DNA of 64,000 nucleotides from positions 62,001-126,000 of the forward strand of contig NZ_RWKI01000007.1 of NCBI RefSeq assembly GCF_003984645.1. The letters are read 5' to 3'. Positions 37,647 to 47,950 of the stretch are shown here, piece after piece. The notes under the pieces were generated by a model. That model was not told the origin of the DNA. It searched no databases and saw only the letters and a program-made list of their open reading frames with translations. The stretch's first letter is position 1, and each line of letters starts with the position of its first letter. Position numbers and translations under genes: made by a program. The DNA comes from Variovorax sp. MHTC-1. Its GTDB lineage: Bacteria; Pseudomonadota; Gammaproteobacteria; Burkholderiales; Burkholderiaceae_C.

Positions 37647-39683
37647 ATGACCACTGAAAACCTCGTCTTGCGCACGCAGTGCGCCAACGCCATCCGCGCG
37701 CTGGCCATGGACGCCGTGCAGGCCGCCAACTCGGGCCATCCGGGCATGCCGATGGGCATGGCCGACATCGCCGAGGCCTTGTGGCGGCATCGCCTGCGGC
37801 ACGATCCGGCCCACCCGCGGTGGATCGACCGCGACCGCTTCGTCGTCTCCAACGGGCACGGCTCGATGCTGCTGTATGCGCTGCTGCACCTGAGCGGCTA
37901 CGCGCTGCCGATGGAGGAACTGCGGCGCTTTCGCCAGCTGCATTCGCGCACGCCCGGGCATCCCGAGGTCGGTGTCACGCCCGGGGTCGAGACCACCACC
38001 GGACCGCTCGGGCAGGGCATCAGCAATGCTGTCGGCATGGCGCTGGCGGAGAAGCTGCTGGCCGAGGAGTTCAACCGGCCCGGCCATCCGGTGATCGATC
38101 ACCGCACCTATGTGTTCCTCGGCGACGGCTGCCTGATGGAAGGCATCAGCCACGAGGCCTGTTCGCTCGCGGGCACCTGGCGGCTGAACAAGCTCGTGGC
38201 CTTCTACGACGACAACGGAATTTCCATCGACGGCGAGGTCAGCGGCTGGTTCGGCGACGACACGCCGGGCCGCTTCGAAGCCTATGGCTGGACCGTGCTG
38301 CGCGATGTCGACGGCCATGACGCGCAGGCCCTGGACGCGGCCATCGCCGAGGCCGCGGCCGCCGACCGGCCGGTGCTGGTGTGCTGCAAGACGCGCATTG
38401 GCCACGGCTCGCCGAATCGAGCGGGCACCGCGAAGGCGCACGGCGAGGCGCTGGGCGAAGCCGAGATCGCGCTCACGCGGCAGGCGCTGGGCTGGAGCGC
38501 GCCGCCCTTCGAACTGCCGCCCCGGGTCGCGCAGGCCTGGTCGGCGCGCGAGTCGGGCGCCGCGCTGCACGCGGCGTGGCAGGCGCGCTTTGCCGCCTAT
38601 GCGCAGGAATATCCGGCGCTCGCGCGCGAGCTGCTGCGCCGCCATCGCAGCGACGCACCGCTCCCCGCACAGGTCGAGGCGGCGCTGGCTTCGGCGGCAG
38701 CGGCCGCGGAACAAAAGCAGGCGGCCGTCGCCACGCGCAAGGCCTCGCAGCAGGTGCTCGACGAGCTCGGGCCGGCGATGCCGGAACTGATCGGCGGCTC
38801 GGCCGACCTCACCGGCTCGAACCTGACCGACTGGAAAGGGCACCGCGCGCTCAAGGGCGCGGGCACCGGCAACCACGTGCATTACGGCGTGCGCGAGTTC
38901 GGCATGGCGGCGATCATGAACGGGCTGGCGCTGCACGGCGGCTTCCGCCCCTTCGGCGGCACCTTCCTGACCTTCTCCGACTACGCGCGCAACGGCGTGC
39001 GCATGTCGGCGCTGATGAAGCTGCCGGTCATCTACGTCTTCACGCACGACTCGATCGGGCTCGGCGAAGACGGGCCTACGCACCAGCCGGTCGAGCATGC
39101 CTCGAGCCTGCGCCTGATTCCGAACGTGGATGTCTGGCGGCCTGCGGACGCCACCGAAACGGCCGTCGCCTGGCGGCAGGCGCTGCGCCGCACGGACGGG
39201 CCGAGCTGCCTGCTGCTGACGCGCCAGGCGCTGCCGCACGCAGGCGGCGGCGAGCGCATCGAATCAATCGCGCGCGGTGCGTACGTGCTGCAGCGTCCGG
39301 AAGCGGAGCGCATTGCCTTGCTCGCGAGCGGCTCGGAGCTCGCAGTGGCTCGGGGCGCTGCGGCCTTGCTGGCGCGGGAGGGCATCGCGGCCCGCGTGGT
39401 TTCGGTGCCCTGCATGGACGTGTTCGAGCGCCAGCCTGCGGACTGGCGCCATGCGGTGATTCCGCGCCATTTGCCGCGCCTCGCGGTGGAGGCCGGCAGC
39501 ACCGGCCTGTGGTGGAAGTTCGTCGGCGAGCACGGCGACGTGGTCGGGCTCGACCGCTTCGGCGAGTCGGCACCGGCCGGCGAGCTGTTCAAGCTGTTCG
39601 GCATCACTGCCGAGGCGGTGGCCGAGCGCGCCCGGCGCCTGCTGGCGCGCGTCTCGCATGCCGGCGTGAGGGAGACCGCATGA
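37647..39683 (+). CDS. cbbT: Transketolase
   Basis: The 678-residue ThDP enzyme has [12 protein letters not shown], the ThDP/Mg block [13 protein letters not shown]...DDNGISIDG, the transketolase His in GHGSPN, and [20 protein letters not shown] in the pyrimidine domain. It shuttles two-carbon units in the regenerative phase. ATG 37647 follows an AGGA site and lies 10 bases after cbbP. Confidence 0.96.
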   Translation: MTTENLVLRTQCANAIRALAMDAVQAANSGHPGMPMGMADIAEALWRHRLRHDPAHPRWIDRDRFVVSNGHGSMLLYALLHLSGYALPMEELRRFRQLHSRTPGHPEVGVTPGVETTTGPLGQGISNAVGMALAEKLLAEEFNRPGHPVIDHRTYVFLGDGCLMEGISHEACSLAGTWRLNKLVAFYDDNGISIDGEVSGWFGDDTPGRFEAYGWTVLRDVDGHDAQALDAAIAEAAAADRPVLVCCKTRIGHGSPNRAGTAKAHGEALGEAEIALTRQALGWSAPPFELPPRVAQAWSARESGAALHAAWQARFAAYAQEYPALARELLRRHRSDAPLPAQVEAALASAAAAAEQKQAAVATRKASQQVLDELGPAMPELIGGSADLTGSNLTDWKGHRALKGAGTGNHVHYGVREFGMAAIMNGLALHGGFRPFGGTFLTFSDYARNGVRMSALMKLPVIYVFTHDSIGLGEDGPTHQPVEHASSLRLIPNVDVWRPADATETAVAWRQALRRTDGPSCLLLTRQALPHAGGGERIESIARGAYVLQRPEAERIALLASGSELAVARGAAALLAREGIAARVVSVPCMDVFERQPADWRHAVIPRHLPRLAVEAGSTGLWWKFVGEHGDVVGLDRFGESAPAGELFKLFGITAEAVAERARRLLARVSHAGVRETA

Positions 39684-39714
39684 GGCGCTATACCCACTTC
39701 AACAGGAGCCTGCC

Positions 39715-40737
39715 ATGGCCATGATTTCACTGCGCCGGCTGCTGGACCACGCGGCAGAGCGCCAGTACGGCGTGCCGGCCTTCAACGTCAACAACCTGGA
39801 GCAGATCCAGGCCATCATGCAGGCGGCCAGGAAGACCGACAGCCCGGTCATCCTGCAAGCTTCGGCCGGCGCGCGCAAATATGCCGGCGAGCCTTTCCTG
39901 CGCAAGATGGTCGAGGCCGCCGTGGAGATGTACCCCGAGATCCCGGTCGTGATGCACCAGGACCACGGCGCCAGTCCGTCTATGTGCATGCAGGCCATCC
40001 GCTCGGGCTTCACCAGCGTGATGATGGACGGATCGCTGATGGAGGACGCCAAGACCCCGGCCAGCTACGACTACAACGTCGGCGTGACTCGCCGGGTGGT
40101 GGAGATGGCGCATGCGGTCGGCGTCTCGGTCGAGGGCGAACTGGGTTGCCTCGGATCGCTGGAGTCCGGCATGGCCGGCGAGGAAGACGGCAGCGGCGCC
40201 GAGGGCGTGCTCTCGCACGACCAGCTGCTGACCGACCCGCAGCAGGCGGCGGACTTCGTCGCCAGCACCGGCGTCGATGCCCTCGCCATCGCCATCGGCA
40301 CCTCGCACGGCGCCTACAAGTTCAGCCGCAAGCCGACCGGCGACATCCTCGCGATCGACCGCATCAAGGACATCCATGCGCGCATTCCGCAGACGCACCT
40401 GGTGATGCACGGCTCCTCGTCGGTGCCGCAGGAATGGCTGGCGGTGATTCGCGAATTCGGCGGCGAGATCAAGGAGACCTACGGCGTGCCGGTCGAGGAG
40501 ATCCAGGAGGGCATCCGCCACGGCGTGCGCAAGATCAACATCGACACCGACATCCGGCTGGCCATGACGGGCGCCATGCGCCGCGCCATGGGCCGCGATC
40601 GCAGCGAGTTCGATCCGCGGAAGTTCCTGAAGGACGCCACCGCCGCCGCGCGTGATCTCTGCATCGATCGCTTCCAGGCTTTCGGGAGCGCCGGGATGGC
40701 GGGCAGGGTCAGGCCGGCGGTACTGGGGGAGCGCTGA
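39715..40737 (+). CDS. cbbA: Fructose-bisphosphate aldolase class II, Calvin cycle subtype
   Basis: The 340-residue aldolase has [16 protein letters not shown], the zinc-ligand region [41 protein letters not shown] and [14 protein letters not shown]. It joins dihydroxyacetone phosphate with glyceraldehyde-3-phosphate or erythrose-4-phosphate. It is the last gene of the cluster; cbbG and cbbK, often placed before it in related bacteria, are absent. Forty bases near its 3' end recur at about 41328 as part of a duplicated junction. Confidence 0.96.
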   Translation: MAMISLRRLLDHAAERQYGVPAFNVNNLEQIQAIMQAARKTDSPVILQASAGARKYAGEPFLRKMVEAAVEMYPEIPVVMHQDHGASPSMCMQAIRSGFTSVMMDGSLMEDAKTPASYDYNVGVTRRVVEMAHAVGVSVEGELGCLGSLESGMAGEEDGSGAEGVLSHDQLLTDPQQAADFVASTGVDALAIAIGTSHGAYKFSRKPTGDILAIDRIKDIHARIPQTHLVMHGSSSVPQEWLAVIREFGGEIKETYGVPVEEIQEGIRHGVRKINIDTDIRLAMTGAMRRAMGRDRSEFDPRKFLKDATAAARDLCIDRFQAFGSAGMAGRVRPAVLGER

Positions 40738-40828
40738 AGCGCGCCGAGGAACTCAGCGCGCTGCGTCCACCTCGATCTCGACGCGCCGGCTCGGCGCCAG
40801 GCAGGCGATGAGCTCCTCGTGTTTCTAA
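40734..40828 (-). pseudogene. Duplicated 3' fragment of the OmpA-type lipoprotein gene
   Basis: About 95 bases after the cbbA stop match, with few changes, the 3' end of the OmpA-type gene at about 41365-41458 (ending EELIACLAP..RRVEIEVDA on the minus strand). The copy has no upstream coding part, so it is a truncated remnant. Together with the cbbA tail copy at 41328 it marks an old tandem duplication. Confidence 0.7.
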
Positions 40829-41021
40829 AGGGTCGGGGCAGGGCAGTGCTCGGTGCGCACAGCGGCGTTGGCGCGCGGTGGCATTGGCCAGGGCGGAGAA
40901 GGTTGGAGTCATTGGGAAGCTCCGCGCGGGCGCTGTCCTTCAGACGCTGCCTGTGAGCGCCTGCACGTCGACGCTGCGGTAGCTGGGCAGGATGTCGCCC
41001 AGTTCTTCAAAGGCGACAGAG

Positions 41022-41294
41022 ATGCCCACAGATCCGAGTACTCCAATTTCAGACGGCCATTCATTTGCCTACCGCGGGTTTCGTTTCGCGCTCGCAGCAG
41101 AGCCAATGAACGGCAGCATGTATCGGCCGGTCGCGGTCCTGCTCGATGGCCCCGTGGACCTCACGGAAGCCGAGTTGCCGAACGACACCGACGAAATTGC
41201 CTACCGCACGGAGGCAGAGGCGCTGCGTCACGCCGAGCAGCAGGCGATGCGGTGGGTGCACGACCGGACGGGCACCGGGCAGGCGCAGTTTTGA
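41022..41294 (+). CDS. Small hypothetical protein
   Basis: The 90-residue protein begins at ATG 41022 (AAGGCGACAGAG upstream); an in-frame ATG at 40992 is less likely. Features are GHSFAYRGFRFALAAEP, a short beta-type stretch, and a charged helix YRTEAEALRHAEQQAMRWVHDR. There is no signal peptide. I do not recognise a characterised family. It sits between the two copies of the cbbA/ompA duplicated junction, so it may have arrived with that rearrangement. Confidence 0.6.
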   Translation: MPTDPSTPISDGHSFAYRGFRFALAAEPMNGSMYRPVAVLLDGPVDLTEAELPNDTDEIAYRTEAEALRHAEQQAMRWVHDRTGTGQAQF

Positions 41295-41327
41295 ACGAGA
41301 GCGCGAACATCACCCTGCTGCGCCGCG

Positions 41328-41458
41328 ATCCGCGGAAGTTCCTGAAGACGCCACCGCCGCCGCGCTGAAGCGCGCCGAGGAGCTCAGCGCTCTGCGTCCA
41401 CCTCGATCTCGACGCGACGGTTCGGCGCCAGGCAGGCGATGAGCTCCTCGCGCTTCTT
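41328..41458. repeat. Second copy of the cbbA-tail/ompA-tail junction
   Basis: Bases from about 41328 copy CGATCCGCGGAAGTTCCTGA and the following GCCACCGCCGCCGCG of cbbA (40611-40650, one G missing), then run directly into the ompA 3' end. The first copy (40611-40828) keeps about 83 bases of the cbbA end between these two parts. This is a direct repeat with an internal deletion in one copy. Confidence 0.72.
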
Positions 41459-42217
41459 CTGCTCGCATTGCACCTTGGGCTCGGTCTCGCCCTTGCCCTG
41501 CACCTGCATGCCCCGCGCCGGCACACCGGCTTGCACCAGATGATCGCGCACGGTCGTGGCGCGCGCGAGCGACAGCTGTTCGTTGAAGGAGGTCGATCCC
41601 AGACGATCCGTGTGGCCGGTGATGCGAATCCGGCTGGTTTCGCGCGCGCCGCGCAGGCCGGCGGCCAGCGCATCTAGCTCTCGCCGGCCCTGCGGTAGCA
41701 GGTCGGCCGGTCCGGAGCGGCCGAAAGCGAAGAGCGCATCGGCCGACAGTTCGACCCGTTGCGGCATTGGTGTCTTCTCGGCAATGCGCTCGACGGAAGG
41801 CGAAGCCACCTTCAACAGCTCGGCGCAATCCGCCGGCAGCCAGTGGAAGCTCTGAGCCCGCAGCGCCGTGTCGTAGATCACCTTGAATTGGCACGTCTTC
41901 ACGCCGCCCGGGACGCGGAAGTTGAAGATGTAGTCCCACTCGCGGACCCCGAACAGGCTTTCGCGGAAGTGGGGCCGGCCCACGAGGTCGTAGAGCTGGT
42001 CCTTGGTGACGCCGGGCGCGATGCGGCGCAGGTTGTCGAGGTTCGGAAAGGTGCCTTCCTTCAGCCAGGCGTCTTTCCCGATGTCGGGGAAGACGACTTC
42101 GCCTGCGCGGCCGTCGTCCGAGATGTTCTTGCTGACCGTGGACGTGCCGCAGCCTGCCAGCGACAACAGTGCCGCGATCGCCAGCGCTGCGCCGGCCGCT
42201 TTGATTTGCTTGTTCAT
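41384..42217 (-). CDS. OmpA-type outer-membrane lipoprotein with BamE/SmpA-like domain
   Basis: The 277-residue protein has a lipoprotein signal with lipobox LAGC (Cys23). A BamE/SmpA-like segment follows (FPNLDNLRRIAPGVTKDQLYDLVGRPHF, about 58-85), and then a C-terminal OmpA peptidoglycan-binding domain (about 165-275) with ITGHTDRLGSTSFNEQLSLARA and NRRVEIEV. It should anchor in the outer membrane and touch the cell wall. It lies 32 bases downstream of the trimeric autotransporter gene on the same strand, so it may be a helper for that adhesin, comparable to SadB/TpgA-like partners. Confidence 0.85.
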   Translation of the reverse strand: MNKQIKAAGAALAIAALLSLAGCGTSTVSKNISDDGRAGEVVFPDIGKDAWLKEGTFPNLDNLRRIAPGVTKDQLYDLVGRPHFRESLFGVREWDYIFNFRVPGGVKTCQFKVIYDTALRAQSFHWLPADCAELLKVASPSVERIAEKTPMPQRVELSADALFAFGRSGPADLLPQGRRELDALAAGLRGARETSRIRITGHTDRLGSTSFNEQLSLARATTVRDHLVQAGVPARGMQVQGKGETEPKVQCEQKKREELIACLAPNRRVEIEVDAER

Positions 42218-42249
42218 GAATGGTCTTGAAAATGATTGCGATCGGGTGC

Positions 42250-45200
42250 TTACCAGTGGAAGCCCATGCCGGCGGCGACGCCGACCTTGCCGCGCGAGTT
42301 GGCCGTGCCGCTGAACTTGACGATCCACCGGCCGTTGTCTGCCAGCTTCGACACGCCAAGCGCCACTGCGGCCTGGCCATCGAAGCCTGCGACACCCGCG
42401 GCCACCATGCTTTTGCCGGGGATGGCAGCCTGCGGCAGGTTGGCCATCGCCATCGCGCCCGCCGCGGCGGCGTTGGCCTCTCGGCTTACCTTGTCGAGGT
42501 TGGCCTGGACCTGGCCGAGCTTGGCGTCCGTGTACTGATTGGCGGCCGCCAGGCCGGCGTTCAGCTGATTCACGTTGACCGCATCGTTGCCTGCCACGCC
42601 GTCGGCGACGTTGTGGACAGTCACCGGGGCGTTCGTGTTCGTGCCGCCCAGCGTCACGCTGTTGTAGTTGGTGGTGCCGTCCGCGTTGGTCTCGTACTTC
42701 ACCGCGGACTGGTCGATGTTGGTCACCGTCGTCTGCACCGCCTTCAGTTGCGACACGTTGACCGCGTCGCTGTCCAGCGAACCCGCCGCCACCCCGGTGA
42801 TCTGGCGGAACTGGCCATTGGAAGCATCGCCCACCGACACCGCCGACAGCGTGCTGGTGGTCGCGTTGATGGCCGCGGTCTGCGAGGTGGAAGCACCCGT
42901 GGGCACATAGCCGGCCGCACCGGCCGCAGTGGAAGCGACCGAGCCGGCGCCTAGGGCCACGCCACCGGCCTGGGTCACGCTGGTGCCTGCGCCGATCGCA
43001 ACGCCCTGAACCGCTGCCGCGGAAGACTGGGTGCCGATCGCGATGGAGTCCGCCCGGTGCGAAGTCGCACCCTGGCCGACGGCCACGCCGCCCGGGGCGG
43101 TCTGCTGAACCACGGCGCCGTTGCCGATGCCCACCCCGTTGTCGCCGTTGACCACCGTCTGCGGGCCGACCGCCACCGACTCGGCACCGATGGCCAGCGA
43201 ATCCATTGCGGTGGAGTTCGCATGGAAGTACTGGAGCGGCGTGACCGCGAAGGATTGCAGCGCGCCGCTGAGCTGGCGCACGGTGACTGCGTCCTGCGCC
43301 TGCGTGCCGTCGGCCACGTTGGTGATCTGACGGTACGTGGTGGCGCTGCCGACCGAGAGAGCACCCAGCAGCGTGCGGTCGGTGGTGTTGTATTCGATCA
43401 GGCTGCTGCCGGCCGGGATGCTGCCGGTCGAGGGCGCCACGAAGCGGTCGGAGATGGAGCCTGAACCGAGTGCAACTGCCCCGTCGACGGTGGCACTGGC
43501 ATCCTTGCCCGAAGCGATGGCGTCGGCGCCTGTCGCGCCGAGGTTGTCCTCGTTGCCGCCACCGGTGGAGTTGACGCTGTAGTACTTGGTCTTGCTACCG
43601 GCCACCGTGGTGTTCAGCTGGGTCAGGTTGACAGCATCAGTAGCGGCCGTGCCGGCTGCCACGTTCGTGATCTGCGTGCCACCGGCATTGATGCCCGTGG
43701 TCGTTACGCTCGGGCCTCCCACGATGGTCAAGCCGTTGTTGTCGATCCTGGTGTTGCCTGTGGTTACGGAGTTGAAGGTCGGATCTGCCACCACATCAAC
43801 CCTGATCTGGTTGCCCGTGCGCGTGACGGTCGTATTGCTGCCGTTGGCGAAGTCTGCCGTTGCGCCTGGTGCAATGTTTTGCGGCGTCGCCTCGCCATTG
43901 GCACTCAGGTTCCATCCCTTGCCCGCTGTTGTTGCCGCCGCCTCGATCGCCTGATTGGTCTGGTACAGCTGGCTGCCGTTGATCGCATCGGTGCTGGTTG
44001 CCGACAGCCGGCCCGCCGCCACGTTGGTGATCGTGCGTTCGCCGCCCACCGTGCCGACGCTGACCGTGCCCACGGGCGTGATGCCCTGGAAGTTGTAGGT
44101 CGTGCCGTTGATCGTCGTGCTGGGCGTGCCGACGGCTGTTGCCGTGGCCGAGCCCGCACCCAGCGCCACGCTGTTGGCCGTGCTGGCCGTGGCGCCCAAG
44201 CCCATGGCCACACTGGAGGCACCTGCGGCCGTTGCGCCCTTGCCCGACGCGATGGCGTCGGCGCCGGTCGCACCGAGGTTGTCCTCGTTGCCGCCACCGG
44301 TGGAGTTGACGCTGTAGTACTTGGTCTTGCTACCGGCCACCGTGGTGTTCAGCTGGGTCAGGTTGACAGCATCAGTAGCGGCCGTGCCGGCTGCCACGTT
44401 CGTGATCTGCGTGCCACCGGCATTGATGCCCGTGGTCGTTACGCTCGGGCCTCCCACGATGGTCAAGCCGTTGTTGTCGATCCTGGTGTTGCCTGTGGTT
44501 ACGGAGTTGAAGGTCGGATCTGCCACCACATCAACCCTGATCTGGTTGCCCGTGCGCGTGACGGTCGTATTGCTGCCGTTGGCGAAGTCTGCCGTTGCGC
44601 CTGGTGCAATGTTTTGCGGCGTCGCCTCGCCATTGGCACTCAGGTTCCATCCCTTGCCCGCTGTTGTTGCCGCCGCCTCGATCGCCTGATTGGTCTGGTA
44701 CAGCTGGCTGCCGTTGATCGCATCGGTGCTGGTTGCCGACAGCCGGCCCGCCGCCACGTTGGTGATCGTGCGTTCGCCGCCCACCGTGCCGACGCTGACC
44801 GTGCTCGTCGGCGCGATGCCCTGGAAGTTGTAGGTCGTGCCGTTGATCGTCGTGCTGGGCGTGCCGACGGCTGTTGCCGTGACCGAACCGGAGCCCAGCG
44901 CCACGTCGCGCGCGTTGTTCGCGACCGCTGTGTCGCCGAAGGCGACCGCGCCCGCTGCCAGCGCCTTGCTGGTGCTGCCTATCGCCACGCTGCCCTGTCC
45001 GACCACGGTGTTCTGGTAGCCGATGCCCACCGCGCCCTGCGCTGCCGCGCCGGCCACGCTCACCCCCTGGCCGCCGCCGCCCACCATGTTGGTGTTGCCC
45101 ATGGCGACCGAGCCGTTGCCGGTGGCGGTGTTGTCCATGCCCTGCGCCACCGCGCCATCGCCGGTGGCGGTGTTCGGGTCGCCGATCGCCACTGCGCCGT

Positions 45201-47427
45201 TGCCGTTGGCGACGTTGCCCGAACCGATGGAGACCGCCCGCCCGCCGGTGGCGGTGACGTTGGTGCCGATCGCCACCGCTTCGGCCGAATCGGCCCGCGC
45301 ATTGCTGCCGACCGCGATGGTGTTCAAGGCCGAGGCGCTGGCCAGTCGGCCCATTGCGATCGCCTCGGTTTGGGTCGCGGACGACTCTCCGCCGATGGCG
45401 ATGGCATTGGTGCCCGCCGCGTTGGCGCCCGCGGTCGCGTTGCCGCCCAGCGCCACAGCACCGGTGCCCGAGGCGCGCACGGCGGTCGCGGCGTCGGTTC
45501 CGCCCGAGCCGAGTGCGGTGGCGTTGGCGGCTGTCGCGCCGGCCCGTGTTCCGACTGCCACCGCATCCGCGCCGGTTGCCCGGCTGACGATCCCCAGTGC
45601 GACAGCGCGATCCTGCGATGCCGTCACATCCGTGCCAATGGCGATCGCGCCCGCCGCGGTCGCGCCCGCTCCCACAAGCGTGCGCGCACCGAGGTTGATG
45701 GAATTTATCTCGGAGGCGATCGACTGGAACCCGATCGCGATGCCGTTCCGGCCGGCTGCGCTGGCGTTGGTGCCTTGCGAGATGGCATCCAGTGCGGAAG
45801 CAGTGGCGTTGGTACCGATGGCGATCGCCCTCTCCAGGCTCGCATTCGCGTTCACACCGATCGACGTCGTCGCGCTGGCCGCGACGCCGATGCCTGCATT
45901 GGTGCCGATGGCGATATTGTCGTCGCCGCTGACCAAGCTGCCTGCCGCAGCCTTCAAGGTCCCATCGTAGGCGACCGAACCATCGCCTGTGCCGAAGGCC
46001 ACGTTGCGCGTTCCCGTGACGCCTGAACCCGCGCCACGCATCACGCTCGCAGTGCCGCCGCCGATGGCGGTGTTGAGTGCGCCGGTAACCAGCGCCCCGG
46101 ATGCGACACCCATTGCGACTGAACCGGTATTGGCAGCCGTCGAGCCCGCACCGGCACCCTGGCCGACCGCAACGGTGCTGGTACCCATCGCGAGCGCTTG
46201 CGCCCCGAGCGCAAGCGAACTATTTCCTATCGCGCGAGCGGCGTTGCCGACGGCGGTGGCTGCGTCGTCGGTTGCCTCTGCCTGATTGCCTAGCGCGACG
46301 GTGCGAAGCCCAAGCGCTTTGCTACTCCATCCCCCGGCAAATGCAAAGTCGGCGCCGGCCGTGGCGCTGACGCCGACCGCAGTGGAGTTCGCTCCCGAGG
46401 CATTGGCGAAGGTGCCCAACGCGCTGGCGCCAGCTGCGGTGGCAGTGGCGGCAGCGCCCAGCGCGACCGCATTGATGTTGCTAGCGACCGTGCTGGTACC
46501 TACCGCGACTGCAGATGTCGAGGTCGCATTCGCGTTCAGGCCGATCGACGTCGTCCCGCTGACCGTGACGCCGATGCCGGCGTTGGTGCCGATGGCGATA
46601 TTGTCGTTGCCGCTGACCAGGCTGCCTGCCGAAGCCTTCAAGGTCCCGGCGTAGGTTATCGAGCCGTCGCCCGTGCCGAAGGCGACGTTGCGCGTACCCG
46701 TGACGCCCGAACCCGCGCCCCGGGTCACGCTCTCAACGCCACCGCCAATGGCGGTGTTCTGCGCGCCGGAGACAAATTGTCCCGCGGCAATACCCACGGC
46801 GACCGAACCCGTATTGGCGCTCGTCGAGGCCGCACCGGCCGCTTGGCCGACCGCAACTGTGCCATCCCCGATCGCCCGAGCGGTCGCGCCGAGAGCGGTG
46901 GCTGAGTAGCCGCTGGCCCCGGCTTGGAGGCCGATTGCAATGGCACGCTCCCCACTAGAGTTCACGTCTGTTCCGATGGCAATTGCCGACTCCGCGGACG
47001 CTCCGGTTCCCGTGGTGCGCGAACCCACATAAATGGCGTTAGTGGCTGAGGCAAGGGCGCTGATGCCAAGGCTCGTGGCATTTATCCCCGTACTCCAGGC
47101 GTTGAAACCTATTGCCGTGGCTCCGCCGAAAGTCGCCCGGGACTCTTGACCGGCGCACGTCAAGCTGCCGCTGTAGGAGTAGTAGGGCGCTGCAGTGCAG
47201 AGCGCCTGCGCCTGCGCCATCGAGGCCCATCCCATCCCGCCCATCGCCAGCAGCGCGCTCATGATCCCGGCGCGCAGGCGGCTCGGCCGGCGCGATGCAG
47301 TCACGCCACCTGCAGCGGCAACTGCCACGCGGCTGCTGCCGCGCTTGCCGCGCGCGCGAGTGGTTTCGGGCGCAGCGACCCAGGCGCCGATGGATTCGTT
47401 CCAAACAGTGAAATAGCTCTGGTTCAT
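42250..47427 (-). CDS. Trimeric autotransporter adhesin (YadA/Hia type)
   Basis: The 1725-residue protein begins with an extended signal peptide region (MNQSYFTVWNESIGAWVAAPE, then the hydrophobic core near 50-72). A long head of degenerate 14-residue YadA-type repeats (AIAIGT..., AVALG...) runs to about residue 860. Then come neck/stalk modules (SATSTDAINGSQLYQTNQAI, TDAVNLTQLN, DSDAVNVSQLKAV), and finally a short coiled coil and a beta-barrel anchor ending with aromatic W (KVGVAAGMGFHW). It mediates adhesion or autoaggregation at the cell surface as a trimer. Two almost identical 245-codon stalk units show recent duplication. Confidence 0.95.
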   Translation of the reverse strand: MNQSYFTVWNESIGAWVAAPETTRARGKRGSSRVAVAAAGGVTASRRPSRLRAGIMSALLAMGGMGWASMAQAQALCTAAPYYSYSGSLTCAGQESRATFGGATAIGFNAWSTGINATSLGISALASATNAIYVGSRTTGTGASAESAIAIGTDVNSSGERAIAIGLQAGASGYSATALGATARAIGDGTVAVGQAAGAASTSANTGSVAVGIAAGQFVSGAQNTAIGGGVESVTRGAGSGVTGTRNVAFGTGDGSITYAGTLKASAGSLVSGNDNIAIGTNAGIGVTVSGTTSIGLNANATSTSAVAVGTSTVASNINAVALGAAATATAAGASALGTFANASGANSTAVGVSATAGADFAFAGGWSSKALGLRTVALGNQAEATDDAATAVGNAARAIGNSSLALGAQALAMGTSTVAVGQGAGAGSTAANTGSVAMGVASGALVTGALNTAIGGGTASVMRGAGSGVTGTRNVAFGTGDGSVAYDGTLKAAAGSLVSGDDNIAIGTNAGIGVAASATTSIGVNANASLERAIAIGTNATASALDAISQGTNASAAGRNGIAIGFQSIASEINSINLGARTLVGAGATAAGAIAIGTDVTASQDRAVALGIVSRATGADAVAVGTRAGATAANATALGSGGTDAATAVRASGTGAVALGGNATAGANAAGTNAIAIGGESSATQTEAIAMGRLASASALNTIAVGSNARADSAEAVAIGTNVTATGGRAVSIGSGNVANGNGAVAIGDPNTATGDGAVAQGMDNTATGNGSVAMGNTNMVGGGGQGVSVAGAAAQGAVGIGYQNTVVGQGSVAIGSTSKALAAGAVAFGDTAVANNARDVALGSGSVTATAVGTPSTTINGTTYNFQGIAPTSTVSVGTVGGERTITNVAAGRLSATSTDAINGSQLYQTNQAIEAAATTAGKGWNLSANGEATPQNIAPGATADFANGSNTTVTRTGNQIRVDVVADPTFNSVTTGNTRIDNNGLTIVGGPSVTTTGINAGGTQITNVAAGTAATDAVNLTQLNTTVAGSKTKYYSVNSTGGGNEDNLGATGADAIASGKGATAAGASSVAMGLGATASTANSVALGAGSATATAVGTPSTTINGTTYNFQGITPVGTVSVGTVGGERTITNVAAGRLSATSTDAINGSQLYQTNQAIEAAATTAGKGWNLSANGEATPQNIAPGATADFANGSNTTVTRTGNQIRVDVVADPTFNSVTTGNTRIDNNGLTIVGGPSVTTTGINAGGTQITNVAAGTAATDAVNLTQLNTTVAGSKTKYYSVNSTGGGNEDNLGATGADAIASGKDASATVDGAVALGSGSISDRFVAPSTGSIPAGSSLIEYNTTDRTLLGALSVGSATTYRQITNVADGTQAQDAVTVRQLSGALQSFAVTPLQYFHANSTAMDSLAIGAESVAVGPQTVVNGDNGVGIGNGAVVQQTAPGGVAVGQGATSHRADSIAIGTQSSAAAVQGVAIGAGTSVTQAGGVALGAGSVASTAAGAAGYVPTGASTSQTAAINATTSTLSAVSVGDASNGQFRQITGVAAGSLDSDAVNVSQLKAVQTTVTNIDQSAVKYETNADGTTNYNSVTLGGTNTNAPVTVHNVADGVAGNDAVNVNQLNAGLAAANQYTDAKLGQVQANLDKVSREANAAAAGAMAMANLPQAAIPGKSMVAAGVAGFDGQAAVALGVSKLADNGRWIVKFSGTANSRGKVGVAAGMGFHW
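43506..44880. repeat. Tandem in-frame duplication inside the adhesin stalk
   Basis: The stretch about 43506-44145 recurs at about 44241-44880, an offset of 735 bases (245 codons), with only a handful of differences (for example around the ends). Each unit encodes a stalk module from the VGGERTITNVAAGRL neck to the GGGNEDNLGATGADAIASGK segment. Near-identity at the DNA level means the event or gene conversion is recent. Confidence 0.85.
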
Positions 47428-47950
47428 GACACCTCGACAGGTAAAACAATATTATTAAATGTTACAGAAGCAACGATTTACTTCGCTGGAATGTTAAGAG
47501 AAATGGAAATGCGACAACAGCGCCGGCTGCGAATTTGTCAATGTTTGACATTCGCTACTCAATTTTGGTAGTTGTTGTAGTGGGAAATGCTTAAGGCCAT
47601 TTGACTATTTGTAATGGCAACGTTTTATGGATCCCTAAGACTGCTGGCAGGGCTATGTGCTTTATTTCCCACATCCAGCGCAAGGGGTCCGCAATGGGCA
47701 ACCCAATTCACATGGGAATTAATGGCTACATGGGGCGGGCATTTTTTTGCGCTGCCATGGAACAGGTAGCCCACTGAGTCCCGGACATCGCAACTTCATC
47801 ACGCAAGGCCCGCTTGCGGCAGCCCACCCGTGCATGTCCGAAGACCTTCACTCGGTATGCTCCGGCACGGCTTGACCCGGTGGCCAAGTACAAAGCGATG
47901 CTTCTGGTCTGCGGTTTCGAGCTGCAGCTGTTCCTGCCAAAGCTTCACCG
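47428..47950. promoter_or_regulatory. Intergenic region between the adhesin and the diguanylate cyclase genes
   Basis: About 520 bases, clearly AT-richer than the surroundings near the adhesin start (ATTATTAAATGTTACAGAAG and onward), separate the two divergent genes. It must hold the adhesin promoter. Short open frames in it have no ribosome sites or recognisable product. I could not place promoter boxes with confidence. Confidence 0.45.

Noticed and set aside
43879-46026. A 715-codon open frame on the plus strand opposite the adhesin
   Set aside because: It mirrors the repeat structure of the adhesin gene and has no ribosome site or domain.
42250-47427. Regular short repeats that might suggest a CRISPR array
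   Set aside because: They are coding 14-residue adhesin repeats with varied sequence, no equal-length unique spacers and no cas genes.
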